From Candidatus Zixiibacteriota bacterium (lineage in GTDB: Bacteria; Zixibacteria; MSB-5A5; SM23-73-2), in NCBI GenBank assembly GCA_030615745.1, contig JAUWYR010000009.1, forward strand, positions 1 to 62,053: DNA of 62,053 bases, written 5' to 3'. The position numbers and the translations under genes were made by a program. The notes beneath the pieces are model-generated. The model was not told where the DNA came from. It saw only the letters and a program-made list of their open reading frames with translations, and did no database searches. Shown piece after piece: positions 1 through 8,151 of this stretch. The number at the start of each line of letters is the position of its first letter. Positions within the stretch are counted from its first letter, which is position 1.

Positions 1-2705
1 TCGATGAATTTGAGGGACAGATGTTTATAGTCATGGAATATTGTGAGGGAAAGACTTTGAAAAAGATAATTGAAAAAGAAACTCTCTCGGTAAAAAAGGT
101 TTTGGATATTGGGATACAGATATGTGAAGGTCTAACCGCAGCCCATAAGAAGGAGATAGTCCATCGGGATATAAAATCAGACAATATCATGGTTACCCAA
201 GAGGGGCAGGTTAAGATAACAGACTTCGGCTTAGCCAAGCTAAAGGGAGCCACTAAGCTGACCACGACCGGTTCAACTTTGGGAACTGCCGCCTATATGT
301 CGCCTGAACAGGCGTGTGGCGACGAAGTTGACTCCAGATCAGATATTTTCTCCTTTGGAGTTATTCTCTACGAGATGGTTACGGGTAAGCTGCCTTTCAG
401 CGGAGAACACGAAGCGGCGATAGTATACTCTATTTGCAACGAAGAGCCTGAACCTCTTGCACGCTATAAAACTGGTGTTCCAGAAGGATTGCAGAGGATA
501 ATTGACAAGGCTCTGGCTAAAGATAGAGAAGAAAGGTATCAACATGCAGATGAGGTATTGGCAGATTTGAGGCGGGAGAAGAAGAGTTTGGAATATGTGA
601 AGACCACTCAGATTCCTTTAGAGGCTGTGCCACCCAAACCCAAAAAGAGACTTCTCCCCTTTATAGTTCCCGCCTCGATCGTTTTTATCATTGTTTTACT
701 TTTCTTAATTCTCAAACCTTTCAGATTTGAGATAGTTCCTGAAAAAGGGGCAATAGCTAAAGAGAACTCTTTAGCCATAATGTATTTTGAGAATATGGTT
801 GATCCTGATGATAAAGATAGATTTGCCCAGATGATCACAGCTTTGTTGATAACTGACCTCTCTGAATCACAATATATGAGGGTAGTCAGTCGGCAAAGAC
901 TATATGATATTTTGAAGCTTCTGGGCAAACAAGACATGAAGATGATAGATAGAACCGTTGCTTCGGAAGTTGCCAAAAAAGCTGGCGTGAAATGGATTTT
1001 GACCGGAGATATACTCCAGACTGAACCGAATATAGTTTTGACCTCCGATATATCCGAAGCCACAACCGGAGAAATCTTAGCTACCCAACGTGTCACCGGA
1101 GAGACAGGTGAAGATCTGTTCACAGTGATTGACAAGCTGAGTGTTGAGATTAAAGAAGATTTGTCCCTGCCGGATGCGGCGAAAAAGGAGCTGGATAGAC
1201 CTGTGGCGGATGTCATAACTCATTCATCGGAAGCATATCGCTTTTATCTGGAGGGAATTGATTACCATAATAAATTGTATTTCACAGAGGCTAAGAAAAG
1301 CTACAAGATGGCTTTGGAGTTTGATTCCACCTTTGCTATGGCATATTTCAGGTTGGCTCAGCTTAAAGGGGGCTGGGAGAAGAAAAAATTAATAGCCAAA
1401 GCAGTGGAATACTCAGATAAAGTCAGCCAGAAGGAAAAACATTATATAAAAGCTCAGGAAGCATTTGTATCAGGAAATTATACGCAGGCGATTACAGAGC
1501 TACAGAAGATAGTAGAACGCTCTCCCGACGAGAAAGAGGCTTTCTCTCGGTTAGGGTCCATTTATCGGAATGTACTTCGACAACCCGAAGAGGCTGTTCG
1601 TCAATTAACTAAAGCCATTGAGATAGACCCTCTATATAAGGACCCGTATAACTTGCTTGCCTATACCTACGATGAAATCGGGGATTTTGATAAATCTATC
1701 TGGGCTATAAATAAATATATATCCTTAGCACCGGATGAAGCCAATCCCTATGACAGCCGAGCTGATCTTTATGCTTACAACGGGAAGATAGACCAGGCAA
1801 TTGAATCTTACAAAAAAGCTTTAGAGATAAAACCTGACTTCTATATGTCTCTGGCTAAGCTGGGGCACATGTATCTTTTTAAAAGAGAATATGCCAAAGC
1901 TGAAAGCTGTTATCAAGAACTTTGCTCCAGTAATGAAAAAGATAACCGGTCAATGGGAAGACTTTATCTGGCTCTTATCCCACTTTATCAGGGGAAGCTC
2001 GAAGAAGCGCTTGAGGTTTTGGACGATGGCCTTGGCGCAGATAGAATGGAGCAGGCTGAAGGAGAGCAGAATGCAAATAAACATCTCTTAAAGGCAACTA
2101 TCTATGAGGAGAAGAAAAATCTTAAAATGGCTTTAAAGGAAGCTGAAATTGGCAGGGAAATTTATGAAAAGGCCTACCCTGAGAATCCGGTGGGTTTGCG
2201 GGATTTTTATGCCTATCTTTTGGCAGAGAGTGGAAAGATAAAAGAAGCTGAAGAAGTCGCCCGGGTTTTGAAAAAGGATATTGAGGGAAAGAATCCTACT
2301 TTTATGTATGCTTACTGGCTGACTTTAGGCATTATTGAGCGAGCTAAAGGAAATACAAAGACTGCGGTGACTTATTTGGAAAAAGCAAATGAGGAGGCAA
2401 CATCTCCGCTTTTTCAGGTGCGGTTTTCTCTTGCCGAAGCTTACCTGGAGTCAGGCAGACTCGGAGAAGCGGTAGATGTCTTGGAGAAGACACTTTCCAG
2501 ATATGATCAAAGCAGGGCATTAACCCCGATTTGGGCAGTGAAGTCCTATTATCTTTTGGGATTAGCTTACGAGAAGTCAGGTTGGAATAAAAAAGCGATT
2601 GAGAAATATGAGGAATTTCTCGATATCTGGAAGGATGCTGACCCGGGAATACCTGAGGTTGAGGATGCGAAGGAAAGGCTGAAGAAATTAAAAATTAAAA
2701 GTTAA
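1..2705 (+). CDS. Membrane Ser/Thr protein kinase with TolB-like and TPR domains (5' end outside window)
   Basis: The reading frame is open to the left edge (from position 3), so the glycine loop and VAIK lysine lie outside. Counting from the Met at 21, the kinase core shows HRDIKSDN at 48-55, DFG at 68-70 and GTAAYMSPEQ near 88-97, typical of bacterial Pkn2/PknB-type kinases. One transmembrane helix follows near 210-233. The next segment (NSLAIMYFENM, then about 120 residues) resembles the TolB-N/FlgO-like domain often found after such kinases. The C-terminal half is a run of TPRs. Inferred topology: cytoplasmic kinase with an extracytoplasmic TPR sensor. The substrate cannot be read from sequence. 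No neighbour shares its strand closely, and the 3' end runs straight into AT-rich tandem repeats. Confidence 0.9.
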   Translation, partial: DEFEGQMFIVMEYCEGKTLKKIIEKETLSVKKVLDIGIQICEGLTAAHKKEIVHRDIKSDNIMVTQEGQVKITDFGLAKLKGATKLTTTGSTLGTAAYMSPEQACGDEVDSRSDIFSFGVILYEMVTGKLPFSGEHEAAIVYSICNEEPEPLARYKTGVPEGLQRIIDKALAKDREERYQHADEVLADLRREKKSLEYVKTTQIPLEAVPPKPKKRLLPFIVPASIVFIIVLLFLILKPFRFEIVPEKGAIAKENSLAIMYFENMVDPDDKDRFAQMITALLITDLSESQYMRVVSRQRLYDILKLLGKQDMKMIDRTVASEVAKKAGVKWILTGDILQTEPNIVLTSDISEATTGEILATQRVTGETGEDLFTVIDKLSVEIKEDLSLPDAAKKELDRPVADVITHSSEAYRFYLEGIDYHNKLYFTEAKKSYKMALEFDSTFAMAYFRLAQLKGGWEKKKLIAKAVEYSDKVSQKEKHYIKAQEAFVSGNYTQAITELQKIVERSPDEKEAFSRLGSIYRNVLRQPEEAVRQLTKAIEIDPLYKDPYNLLAYTYDEIGDFDKSIWAINKYISLAPDEANPYDSRADLYAYNGKIDQAIESYKKALEIKPDFYMSLAKLGHMYLFKREYAKAESCYQELCSSNEKDNRSMGRLYLALIPLYQGKLEEALEVLDDGLGADRMEQAEGEQNANKHLLKATIYEEKKNLKMALKEAEIGREIYEKAYPENPVGLRDFYAYLLAESGKIKEAEEVARVLKKDIEGKNPTFMYAYWLTLGIIERAKGNTKTAVTYLEKANEEATSPLFQVRFSLAEAYLESGRLGEAVDVLEKTLSRYDQSRALTPIWAVKSYYLLGLAYEKSGWNKKAIEKYEEFLDIWKDADPGIPEVEDAKERLKKLKIKS

Positions 2706-2920
2706 AAATTAAAAATTAAAAAATAAAGAGAAAAGAGTTAAAAGTAAGCAGTAGACAGTAGGCTTAAGAAATTAAAAATTAAAAGTTAAAAATGAAAAAT
2801 TGAGAATAAAGAGTAAATGGGAGGCAGTATTCAGATATGATTGGTAAGAACATTTTAGGCATAAATCGAATTTCTTTTATTCCCGGATTCCCGCAAGCTA
2901 TCGTCATACAAAAATCTTTC

Positions 2921-3128
2921 TTAAAAGTTTTGAAATAGGTTTGTACTTTAAAGGTTTAAAGTTTAAAGACAGGCTTGATAATTCATAGGTGGTGTCAGGA
3001 GTTACCTCCTGACATCTATACCCGTCGGGAGAAACTCCCGACAGTACATGAGAAATATAGCAAAACTATATTATCCAAATACATTTTTGCCCCTTAAAAG
3101 TTTTGAAATAAATTTGCACTTTATAGGT
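2921..3128 (+). repeat. 35-bp imperfect direct repeat (2921-2955, 3094-3128)
   Basis: The two copies differ at 4 of 35 positions. Both begin TTAAAAGTTTTGAAATA. Between them lie two hairpins of the REP-like kind. Function unknown. Confidence 0.6.
2993..3042. repeat. Pair of REP-like hairpins
   Basis: TGTCAGGAG/CTCCTGACA (2993-3014, loop TTAC) is followed by GTCGGGAG/CTCCCGAC (3024-3042, loop AAA). The first matches in format the hairpin at 25125-25148, with a changed stem sequence. Confidence 0.7.
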
Positions 3129-3537
3129 ACAATATTAAAAAAAACATAACAATTTGATTCAGATAATTTTTGAAAAAGTTGAGTAAGTTTTTTTGTTGGG
3201 ATTAGTTCAGTTTTTTCAGATTGGTACAAGTTTGAGCGTTATTCTGCTCATATGATAATTTTTTCGCCTTCAAATTTCCACCATTAAAAACAATAAAAAC
3301 TTTTTTCTGTAACTACCTTCACTTTTTTTCAAGTGCTTATGGAAATCTGAGAATATTGATAAAAAGATAAGAGTTTATTTAGATTTTGTTATAGTTTTTA
3401 TCTTGCCTTCTGCCCGTATTATATTTAAGTTTTTTGGTAACTTTTAAGAAACAGGAAAATCTTTTTTAAAAAATTTGCTCGAAAAAAAGAATTCGCTTTC
3501 TTGGTTGAAGAAAAGAAGCGAGAGTAAAGAGCGCTGA

Positions 3538-3606
3538 GTTTAAAGGTTCAAAGTTCAAAGGTTTAAAGTTCAAAGGTTCAAAGTTCGAAGGTTCAAAGTT
3601 CAAAGG
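3538..3606 (+). repeat. Tandem array of 7/8-bp units (TTCAAAG/TTCAAAGG)
   Basis: About nine alternating 7- and 8-bp units related to TTCAAAGG end 9 bp before the methyltransferase start codon at 3615. Low-complexity DNA; no regulatory role can be read from it. Confidence 0.7.
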
Positions 3607-3614
3607 ACTGAAAG

Positions 3615-4295
3615 ATGAGAAAAAGAATTGATTTCGATAAGGTTGTTGCTAAAGAATATGATTTGTGGTATCAGACCGAAGAGGGGAGATATATCAGTTT
3701 TTTGGAGAATAAATTGATGCTCGATTTGCTCAAACCTCAAGCTGGTCAAAAGCTTTTGGACATCGGATGCGGAACCGGGAATCATCTTTTGCTTTTCTTA
3801 GAGAAAAAACTTTTTGCTTTTGGAATAGATTCCTCTTTTTTCATGCTAAAGGAGGCAAAAGAAAAAATCAGAGAAAAAAAAATTGTTATTTTGGCTTGTG
3901 CTGAATCTTTGCCATTTTTGGATAAATGTTTTGACACATCAATTATATTCACAACCCTTGAATTTTGTGATGACCCTATACAGGTTTTAAAGGAGGCAGA
4001 AAGGGTTACTAAAGAGAGGATTTTTTTAGGGATTTTAAACAGTTATTCTTTGAGCGCAGGCTTGAGGAGAATAAAAGGGTGGTTTAAATCTTCGATTTAT
4101 AATAAAGCAAGATTTTATAATATCTGGGAGTTAAAAAAGATACTTGAAGGCTCTTTTCGGTTCAGCTCAATCGAGTGGGGAGGAGCAAATTTTTTTCCAC
4201 GGATAAATTCCCCTTTTTTTAGATGGCTGGATAAGAAATTCTCAAAGAGGAAAAATCCCCTTTCAACTTTTTTAGGAATATTGATTCAACTTTAA
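3615..4295 (+). CDS. Class I SAM-dependent methyltransferase
   Basis: 226 residues of the Methyltransf_11 type. The SAM-binding motif I is LLDIGCGTGNH (about 48-58), the acidic end of beta-2 is GID (about 70), and motif IV-like FDTSIIFTTLEF (about 106-117) follows. The substrate cannot be told; small-molecule and lipid methyltransferases share this fold. It starts with ATG directly after a TTCAAAGG tandem array, without a strong Shine-Dalgarno. The DUF1847 gene follows 30 bp later on the same strand, so the two are probably co-transcribed. Confidence 0.8.
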   Translation: MRKRIDFDKVVAKEYDLWYQTEEGRYISFLENKLMLDLLKPQAGQKLLDIGCGTGNHLLLFLEKKLFAFGIDSSFFMLKEAKEKIREKKIVILACAESLPFLDKCFDTSIIFTTLEFCDDPIQVLKEAERVTKERIFLGILNSYSLSAGLRRIKGWFKSSIYNKARFYNIWELKKILEGSFRFSSIEWGGANFFPRINSPFFRWLDKKFSKRKNPLSTFLGILIQL

Positions 4296-4325
4296 GATAA
4301 ATCAAACTTATGCGGAGGAGATGAG

Positions 4326-4913
4326 ATGAATTGTGCATTGTGTAAGGAAAAGGAGTGCTATCAGGGGAAGGATTGTTTTAATACAGCAGAGGATATAAAA
4401 ACAAAAAATTTTGACCCGCAGACCCTTAAGCTTATAAAAGTAGCCTCCGAAATAGAAGCACAATATTATATGAAAGCTTGCAGGTTAGAAGAACTTTTAT
4501 TTTTCTGTAATAAGATGGAATATAAGAAATTAGGAGTTGCCTTCTGTATCGGGCTTGAAAGTGAAGCGAAAATTTTGCAAAAGCTCTTAGAGAAACACTT
4601 CGAAGTCTTTTCGGTTTGTTGTAAAGTGGGTGGAGTGGAAAAAGAATTTTTTGATTTGCCTAAAATCAGATGTGAGCAATATGAGGCTATGTGCAATCCT
4701 GTGGGGCAAGCGATGGTGTTGAACAGAGAAAAAGTTGATTTGAATATAATTTTGGGTTTGTGCATCGGGCACGATATATTATTTACCCAAAATTCTTTTG
4801 CTCCGGTAACGACTTTTGTGGTCAAAGACCGGGTATTGGCTCATAATCCAGTTGGTGCTTTGTATTCTAAGTATTATCAGAATAAATTGAACAGGTTGGA
4901 GCTTTCTTCTTGA
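4326..4913 (+). CDS. DUF1847 family cysteine-rich protein
   Basis: 195 residues. The N-terminus MNCALCKEKECYQGKDC has four cysteines in the spacing expected of a small metal site, and further cysteines lie in the core (CCKVGG, RCEQYEAMCNP, LGLCIGHD). The length and the GVAFCIGLESEA and NPVGQA segments match the DUF1847 family of putative metal-binding proteins, whose function is unknown. A GGAGGAG-like Shine-Dalgarno lies just before the ATG. It probably forms an operon with the upstream methyltransferase. The stop codon is followed at once by a palindromic repeat. Confidence 0.8.
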   Translation: MNCALCKEKECYQGKDCFNTAEDIKTKNFDPQTLKLIKVASEIEAQYYMKACRLEELLFFCNKMEYKKLGVAFCIGLESEAKILQKLLEKHFEVFSVCCKVGGVEKEFFDLPKIRCEQYEAMCNPVGQAMVLNREKVDLNIILGLCIGHDILFTQNSFAPVTTFVVKDRVLAHNPVGALYSKYYQNKLNRLELSS

Positions 4914-5071
4914 TGCATCGGCATTAGGAAATGCCGATCTCTGATGGTTTTGGGAATTCCCGTTCTCGAATCATCATAGAAACAGCAGCTGTTGAGGTAT
5001 GGAGCTAATCGCTGGCGCGGGTAGAGGACACAAGTCAGAGTCACCCAGGGATTAGCAATGGATAGTGGATT
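4914..5071. repeat. Palindromic repeat element, copy 1 of 3 (CGGCATT-agg-AATGCCG)
   Basis: The hairpin ATCGGCATT/AATGCCGAT (4917-4938) begins right after the DUF1847 stop and is followed by a GGGAATTCCC palindrome. Related copies lie at 9115-9210 and 13597-13626. No gene is seen between here and 5072. Confidence 0.7.
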
Positions 5072-5674
5072 CTAAGCTACCGGCTTCCTTAGGGGCCGCA
5101 CCCCATATCCAAGGACATAGTCGGGCCATACGGGTCGCACAGGTCGAAATAACGCTGCATCAATCAGGTTCGGTTTAGTGAACGATATTTCCTTCCACCT
5201 AACGAGATACCCTGCGATGTCTTTGTCGGTGGGTTCCCGACGGAATTTCGTGCGAATGTCAAGGGGGCCGGGTTGATATATCGGGTCTCCCGCAATGGCT
5301 CCGGGAGGTGCCGCTATGTGAGCGCAGGTTAGGCCTAAGAGTTCTCCAGTCTCATTGTCCCATACAAACGTTCCGAGCGTGCCTACACTAACGTTACGAT
5401 GACCGATGGAGATGCCGCTGATCAGGATGTCGAACCGCTCCTTTGGATCCGTTGGGAATGTCGCTGGGTTAAATAGGCGTGCGTCATAACTTGCAGATAC
5501 CGGTGGCTTAAAGCTAATTCCCAGTAGCCTCTCGATATTCGAGGCTTTGCAAACGGAGGTTTCGCCCGTCGCTTGTTTCACCGCGACCACGAGGCCAACA
5601 GGAGAACCGTCTTCGGCAAATACAAGGCTCCCGCTATCCCCCGGAAGGGCAAATTGACTCGGACAGTTTGCCAA
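5072..5674 (-). pseudogene. Broken trypsin-like serine protease
   Basis: The frame opens at a TTG straight after two in-frame stops. It encodes the C-terminal end of a chymotrypsin-fold domain (LPGDSGSLVF, residues about 10-19, catalytic Ser). A linker then leads into the N-terminal part of what looks like a second protease copy: GTLGTFVWDNETGELLGLTCAHI with the catalytic His, and NLIDAALF with a likely catalytic Asp. It ends before a second GDSG. Upstream, another frame on the same strand still reads coding-like (LDGTRELIVGKL, near 5675-5700), which points to a frameshift around 5670. Missing N-terminus, frameshift and truncated second domain together suggest a decayed gene. Base composition is richer in GC than the housekeeping genes. 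Confidence 0.6.
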
Positions 5675-5801
5675 CTATTAGCTCCCGCGTGCCATCTAAG
5701 CTAACGCCAGGGGTGAGCCGCCAAGTTCACGAGGTCGGCTCGACCCTCTTGTTTGATTACGGTACATCGGACCGTTTCTCATACCCCATCCGTCTTGCGA
5801 A

Positions 5802-5849
5802 CCTGACAAATGAATAGTGACAGGAGCACGGGGCTCCTGACCTACTACT
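5802..5849. repeat. REP-like element, duplicated at 8040-8087
   Basis: The stem (G)ACAGGAG/CTCCTGAC is followed by CTAC, which on the opposite strand is the GTAG foot. About 48 bp, including the flanking text CTGACAAATGAATAGTG, are nearly identical at 8040-8087, so the repeat unit is larger than the hairpin. Confidence 0.75.
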
Positions 5850-5902
5850 GCTAGTCAGAAACACGTGCTCCATGAACCATTGCTTGAGTCCTTCATCAAG
5901 GA

Positions 5903-6979
5903 CTAGGTAGAAACCTTCACAATTTCAAATCCAATTAGTTCCTTGAGAATATCCGTGGCTTTTGCTTCGAGTTCATCTTTCTCAAAGGATATGTAACCCA
6001 AGTCCCTGAAGTTCGTGGGGAAATCTACCTCATTCTCTTTCATTATGACGATTCTGTTGTCGTAAAGATAACCTGCTGCGCCCAATTCATATACGACATT
6101 TTGACTTGGACGAAAGATCGTCTTCCCGCCCTTATCAGTGAATTCTTCATCAGCCGTAAAGACCAGGATCGCACAGTTGCAAGAGTGCATTATCTCCCTC
6201 ACCTTACCGCTTATTGGGCGTCCAAGGTTCGGTTCGTCTACAGCAACTTTGTATGGAATTTTGAATTGGTCGAGAATCTTCTTTAGCTGTTCTAGTGGCT
6301 TTTTGTTCTTTCCGTGAGCAATAAAGATCGCCTGACCTAGCGGTTTATGGTAGGCTTCCTCTTTCGCACGCGTTTTGGGCCGACCTTCCGGCTCCTTTTG
6401 TTCTTCTTCCGAAGGCACCTCACTTTCGTCCTTCATAGGTTCAGTCACCTGAACTTTACCTTTGATGTATGCAGTTAGCGATTCTGCAAAGAAGCTAATG
6501 CGAGTAGGACTGCCATGCCTCCCTGCAATTATTGTTCCTAACCCAGCTCCAGTCACTATGTGGAAGAAGCAAACAGCTTGGTCCTTTATGATTTTGTCTG
6601 TGTCTGCAACCTCTTCTCGAAAGTGGTCATGCCAATGAGCAGCCACATCCTGCGTGCTAAGAGAATCCTCGTGTTGATGCGCAGCTCGTTCAATCACGGC
6701 AGAATAAGCAGGAATACGACGAATAACATCTGTAAGAATCTTTTTACGATGGTTCTCACTCTTAACTAGTTCTCGTCCTGTAGGGGTGAGTTTCAGCCGA
6801 CCATCCTGTTCCTCACTAATAATATGCCAAAATTTAAATGCCGAAATCTTCCGATTGTCAAGTCTTTTAGGGTCAAGAACAGATTTGGCATCTTTTACAG
6901 TCGCGCCGGTTGGCTTTGTAGCCAAGTACCTGCAAACCTCCGTGATGTCATCCAGTGTCGTCCTTATTGGAAGTGAAAT
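5903..6979 (-). CDS. TIR-like (PF10137-type) effector protein with N-terminal winged-helix-like region
   Basis: The C-terminal half has the hallmarks of the TIR-like nucleotide-binding family used in CBASS/Pycsar and related anti-phage systems: QAIFIAHGKNKKPLEQLKKIL, then NCAILVFTADEEF, then NVVYELGAAGYLY, whose Glu corresponds to the catalytic NADase residue. The N-terminal part, including KFWHIISEEQDGRLKLTPTGRELV, looks like a winged-helix module. A TTG at 6925 is the first usual start codon. However, the frame stays coding-like upstream (LPIRTTLDDITEVCRYLATKPTG), and a full AAGGAGG box (6988-6994) stands 8 nt before an ATT codon at 6977-6979, so I favour ATT as start. No cyclase or other partner gene is adjacent. 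It is GC-rich relative to the core genes. A defence role is inferred from the family. Confidence 0.75.
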   Translation of the reverse strand: MSLPIRTTLDDITEVCRYLATKPTGATVKDAKSVLDPKRLDNRKISAFKFWHIISEEQDGRLKLTPTGRELVKSENHRKKILTDVIRRIPAYSAVIERAAHQHEDSLSTQDVAAHWHDHFREEVADTDKIIKDQAVCFFHIVTGAGLGTIIAGRHGSPTRISFFAESLTAYIKGKVQVTEPMKDESEVPSEEEQKEPEGRPKTRAKEEAYHKPLGQAIFIAHGKNKKPLEQLKKILDQFKIPYKVAVDEPNLGRPISGKVREIMHSCNCAILVFTADEEFTDKGGKTIFRPSQNVVYELGAAGYLYDNRIVIMKENEVDFPTNFRDLGYISFEKDELEAKATDILKELIGFEIVKVST

Positions 6980-7148
6980 TTTCCTTCCCTCCTTTCTATG
7001 AGATCTTAAACCTTCGTACGTTAGGTACTCTCAACACCTGACTAATGATTATTGTCTTTTCGCGTAATTTCTTGGAAAATTATCTATTCATAGAAGTTAT
7101 TATAATCATTTATAGAGACTTGTCAAGCACTTTTTTAGGGGGATGATC

Positions 7149-7168
7149 GGGCAAGGCGCCCGTCCTAC
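7149..7168. repeat. REP-like hairpin with GTAG foot
   Basis: GGGC-AAGGC-GCCC followed by GTCCTAC; read on the minus strand it is GTAG plus hairpin. Confidence 0.55.
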
Positions 7169-7293
7169 GAAAATCATCACTTACCCTATTCGCAATATTT
7201 GATTTGGTTAATTGGCTTTTGGAGTTTGTAGGTCAACCATCCCGAAAGCTATTTGGCTTCCTATGGATCCAAATGGACAAATGAGGTGTGGTT

Positions 7294-7480
7294 GACAATC
7301 TTTTTCGTCAAGCAGTCCTGTGGACATGCTTGACCTACGACTGACTGACTGTGGTTCGACTTTGCCCTTCGGTCTGAGCTCAACATCGAAGACTCACCAC
7401 CCTGAGCTTGTGCTTCGATTTTGCTCAGCACCCTGAGTTTATCGAAGGGTCGAAGGGCGGACATGCTTGACCTACGAGAT
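7294..7480. repeat. Long composite repeat, copy A (arms TCAAGCA/TGCTTGA)
   Basis: Shares its left end (GACAATCTTTTTCGTCAAGC), middle (TTCGACTTTGCCCTTCGG, CACCACCCTGAGCTTGT) and right end (CGAAGGGCGGACATGCTTGA) with copy B at 7926-8038, but carries two extra internal segments. The arms TCAAGCA and TGCTTGA are inverted, and CCTAC at the right end gives a GTAG foot on the other strand. A CCCTGAGC...TCGAAGGG inner palindrome is present. Confidence 0.75.
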
Positions 7481-7518
7481 TCCCGAAGCATTAGAATATC
7501 CGATGTGGAGTATTCTGA

Positions 7519-7767
7519 TCACCCAATGCATCGCAATTCAAGCGTGATGCCACAGGGATCAGGACAGTGGATTACAGCGACGCCCTTTTCACTTTCCCAA
7601 GGGAAGTTGCCACCATAGCGTAGGGCAGTCAGATAGGGAGCAATGGCCTCCCAGGCGCCCAGGCACATCCCTTCAGGGGTAGTCTCGTCGACAGTGAATA
7701 CCTGTCCAATCTCGTGGATCTTACCCTGACATACTCCGTCTTTGATTGTGATACGTACCGCCGCCAC
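7519..7767 (-). CDS. TIGR04076 family small protein
   Basis: 82 residues. The pattern VRITIKDGVCQGKIHEIGQVFTV, then PEGMCLGAWEAIAPYLTALRYGG, then CPDPCGITLELR is that of TIGR04076, a small conserved family of unknown function with paired cysteines. GTG start at 7767 with an AAAGGAG box about 10 nt upstream. It stands alone among repeats. A motif resembling the R' half of integron attC sites (GTTAGAC) lies about 30 bp before its start, as it does before the gene at 8833-9033, so it may have arrived as a cassette. Confidence 0.75.
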   Translation of the reverse strand: MAAVRITIKDGVCQGKIHEIGQVFTVDETTPEGMCLGAWEAIAPYLTALRYGGNFPWESEKGVAVIHCPDPCGITLELRCIG

Positions 7768-7801
7768 TTGTGTCTTGTTCTCCTTTCATTTATCCGGGTT
7801 C

Positions 7802-7834
7802 GTCTAACGATTGATTATATGGTTTCCGTATAAC
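7802..7834 (-). other. attC-like motif, copy 1
   Basis: On the minus strand the segment reads TTATACGGAAACCATATAATC and runs on to CGTTAGAC. It matches 9069-9100 at most positions and ends in GTTRRRY, the integron R' core. I could not find a matching R'' half, so this is only a resemblance. Confidence 0.3.
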
Positions 7835-7925
7835 ACTCCTTTAATATTGAATCAATAGATAAATCTATAGTTAACACTCTCCAATGTCAAGTTATTCTAA
7901 CGAGGACTTAAAAAAGTAGAAGAGA

Positions 7926-8038
7926 GACAATCTTTTTCGTCAAGCAGTCCTGTGGTTCGACTTTGCCCTTCGGTCTGAGCTCAGGGTCGAAGACTCACCA
8001 CCCTGAGCTTGTCGAAGGGCGGACATGCTTGACCTACG
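7926..8038. repeat. Long composite repeat, copy B
   Basis: Shorter version of 7294-7480 with the same ends and inverted TCAAGCA/TGCTTGA arms. It lacks the two internal insertions of copy A. Confidence 0.75.
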
Positions 8039-8039
8039 A

Positions 8040-8087
8040 CTGACAAATGAATAGTGTCAGGAGCACGGGGCTCCTGACCTACTACTA
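8040..8087. repeat. REP-like element, second copy of 5802-5849
   Basis: GTCAGGAG/CTCCTGAC stem with CTAC following. Here the stem is restored (T) where the 5802 copy has a mismatch (A). Confidence 0.75.
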
Positions 8088-8113
8088 CTCTTATTCTCTA
8101 AGTTTAGATAAAA

Positions 8114-8138
8114 GGTCGGATATGGAAATCCGACCTAC
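8114..8138. repeat. REP-like hairpin GGTCGGAT/ATCCGACC with GTAG foot
   Basis: The stem is followed by CTAC (GTAG on the minus strand). Same format as 52892-52916, 43993-44016 and 44111-44134. Confidence 0.75.
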
Positions 8139-8151
8139 AAATTCTATTTAA

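Larger units (their letters stand above)
2706..3614. other. Gene-free region with AT-rich tandem and palindromic repeats
   Basis: No convincing gene. It holds TTAAAAA-type tandem runs (about 2690-2800), a 35-bp direct repeat (2921-2955 and 3094-3128), two hairpins (2993-3014 and 3024-3042) and a TTCAAAGG-type tandem array (3538-3606) just before the methyltransferase. A 33-codon frame at 2837 is too short and featureless to call. Confidence 0.6.
6980..7518. other. Gene-free repeat nest
   Basis: Contains the Shine-Dalgarno of the TIR-like gene, a GTAG-type hairpin (7149-7168) and one copy of the long composite repeat (7294-7480). A frame that spans the composite repeat is an artefact of repeat sequence. 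Confidence 0.6.
7768..8151. other. Gene-free repeat nest
   Basis: Holds an attC-like motif (7802-7834), composite repeat copy B (7926-8038), the duplicated REP-like element (8040-8087) and another GTAG-type hairpin (8114-8138). No gene is seen. Confidence 0.6.

Noticed and set aside
2837-2938. 33-codon frame MIGKNILGINRISF...
   Set aside because: No Shine-Dalgarno and no similarity that I recognise; overlaps the 35-bp direct repeat.
7261-7491. Open frame of 76 codons on the minus strand
   Set aside because: Lies almost wholly in the composite repeat 7294-7480; no domain, no Shine-Dalgarno, and the sequence recurs at 7926-8038 without the frame.
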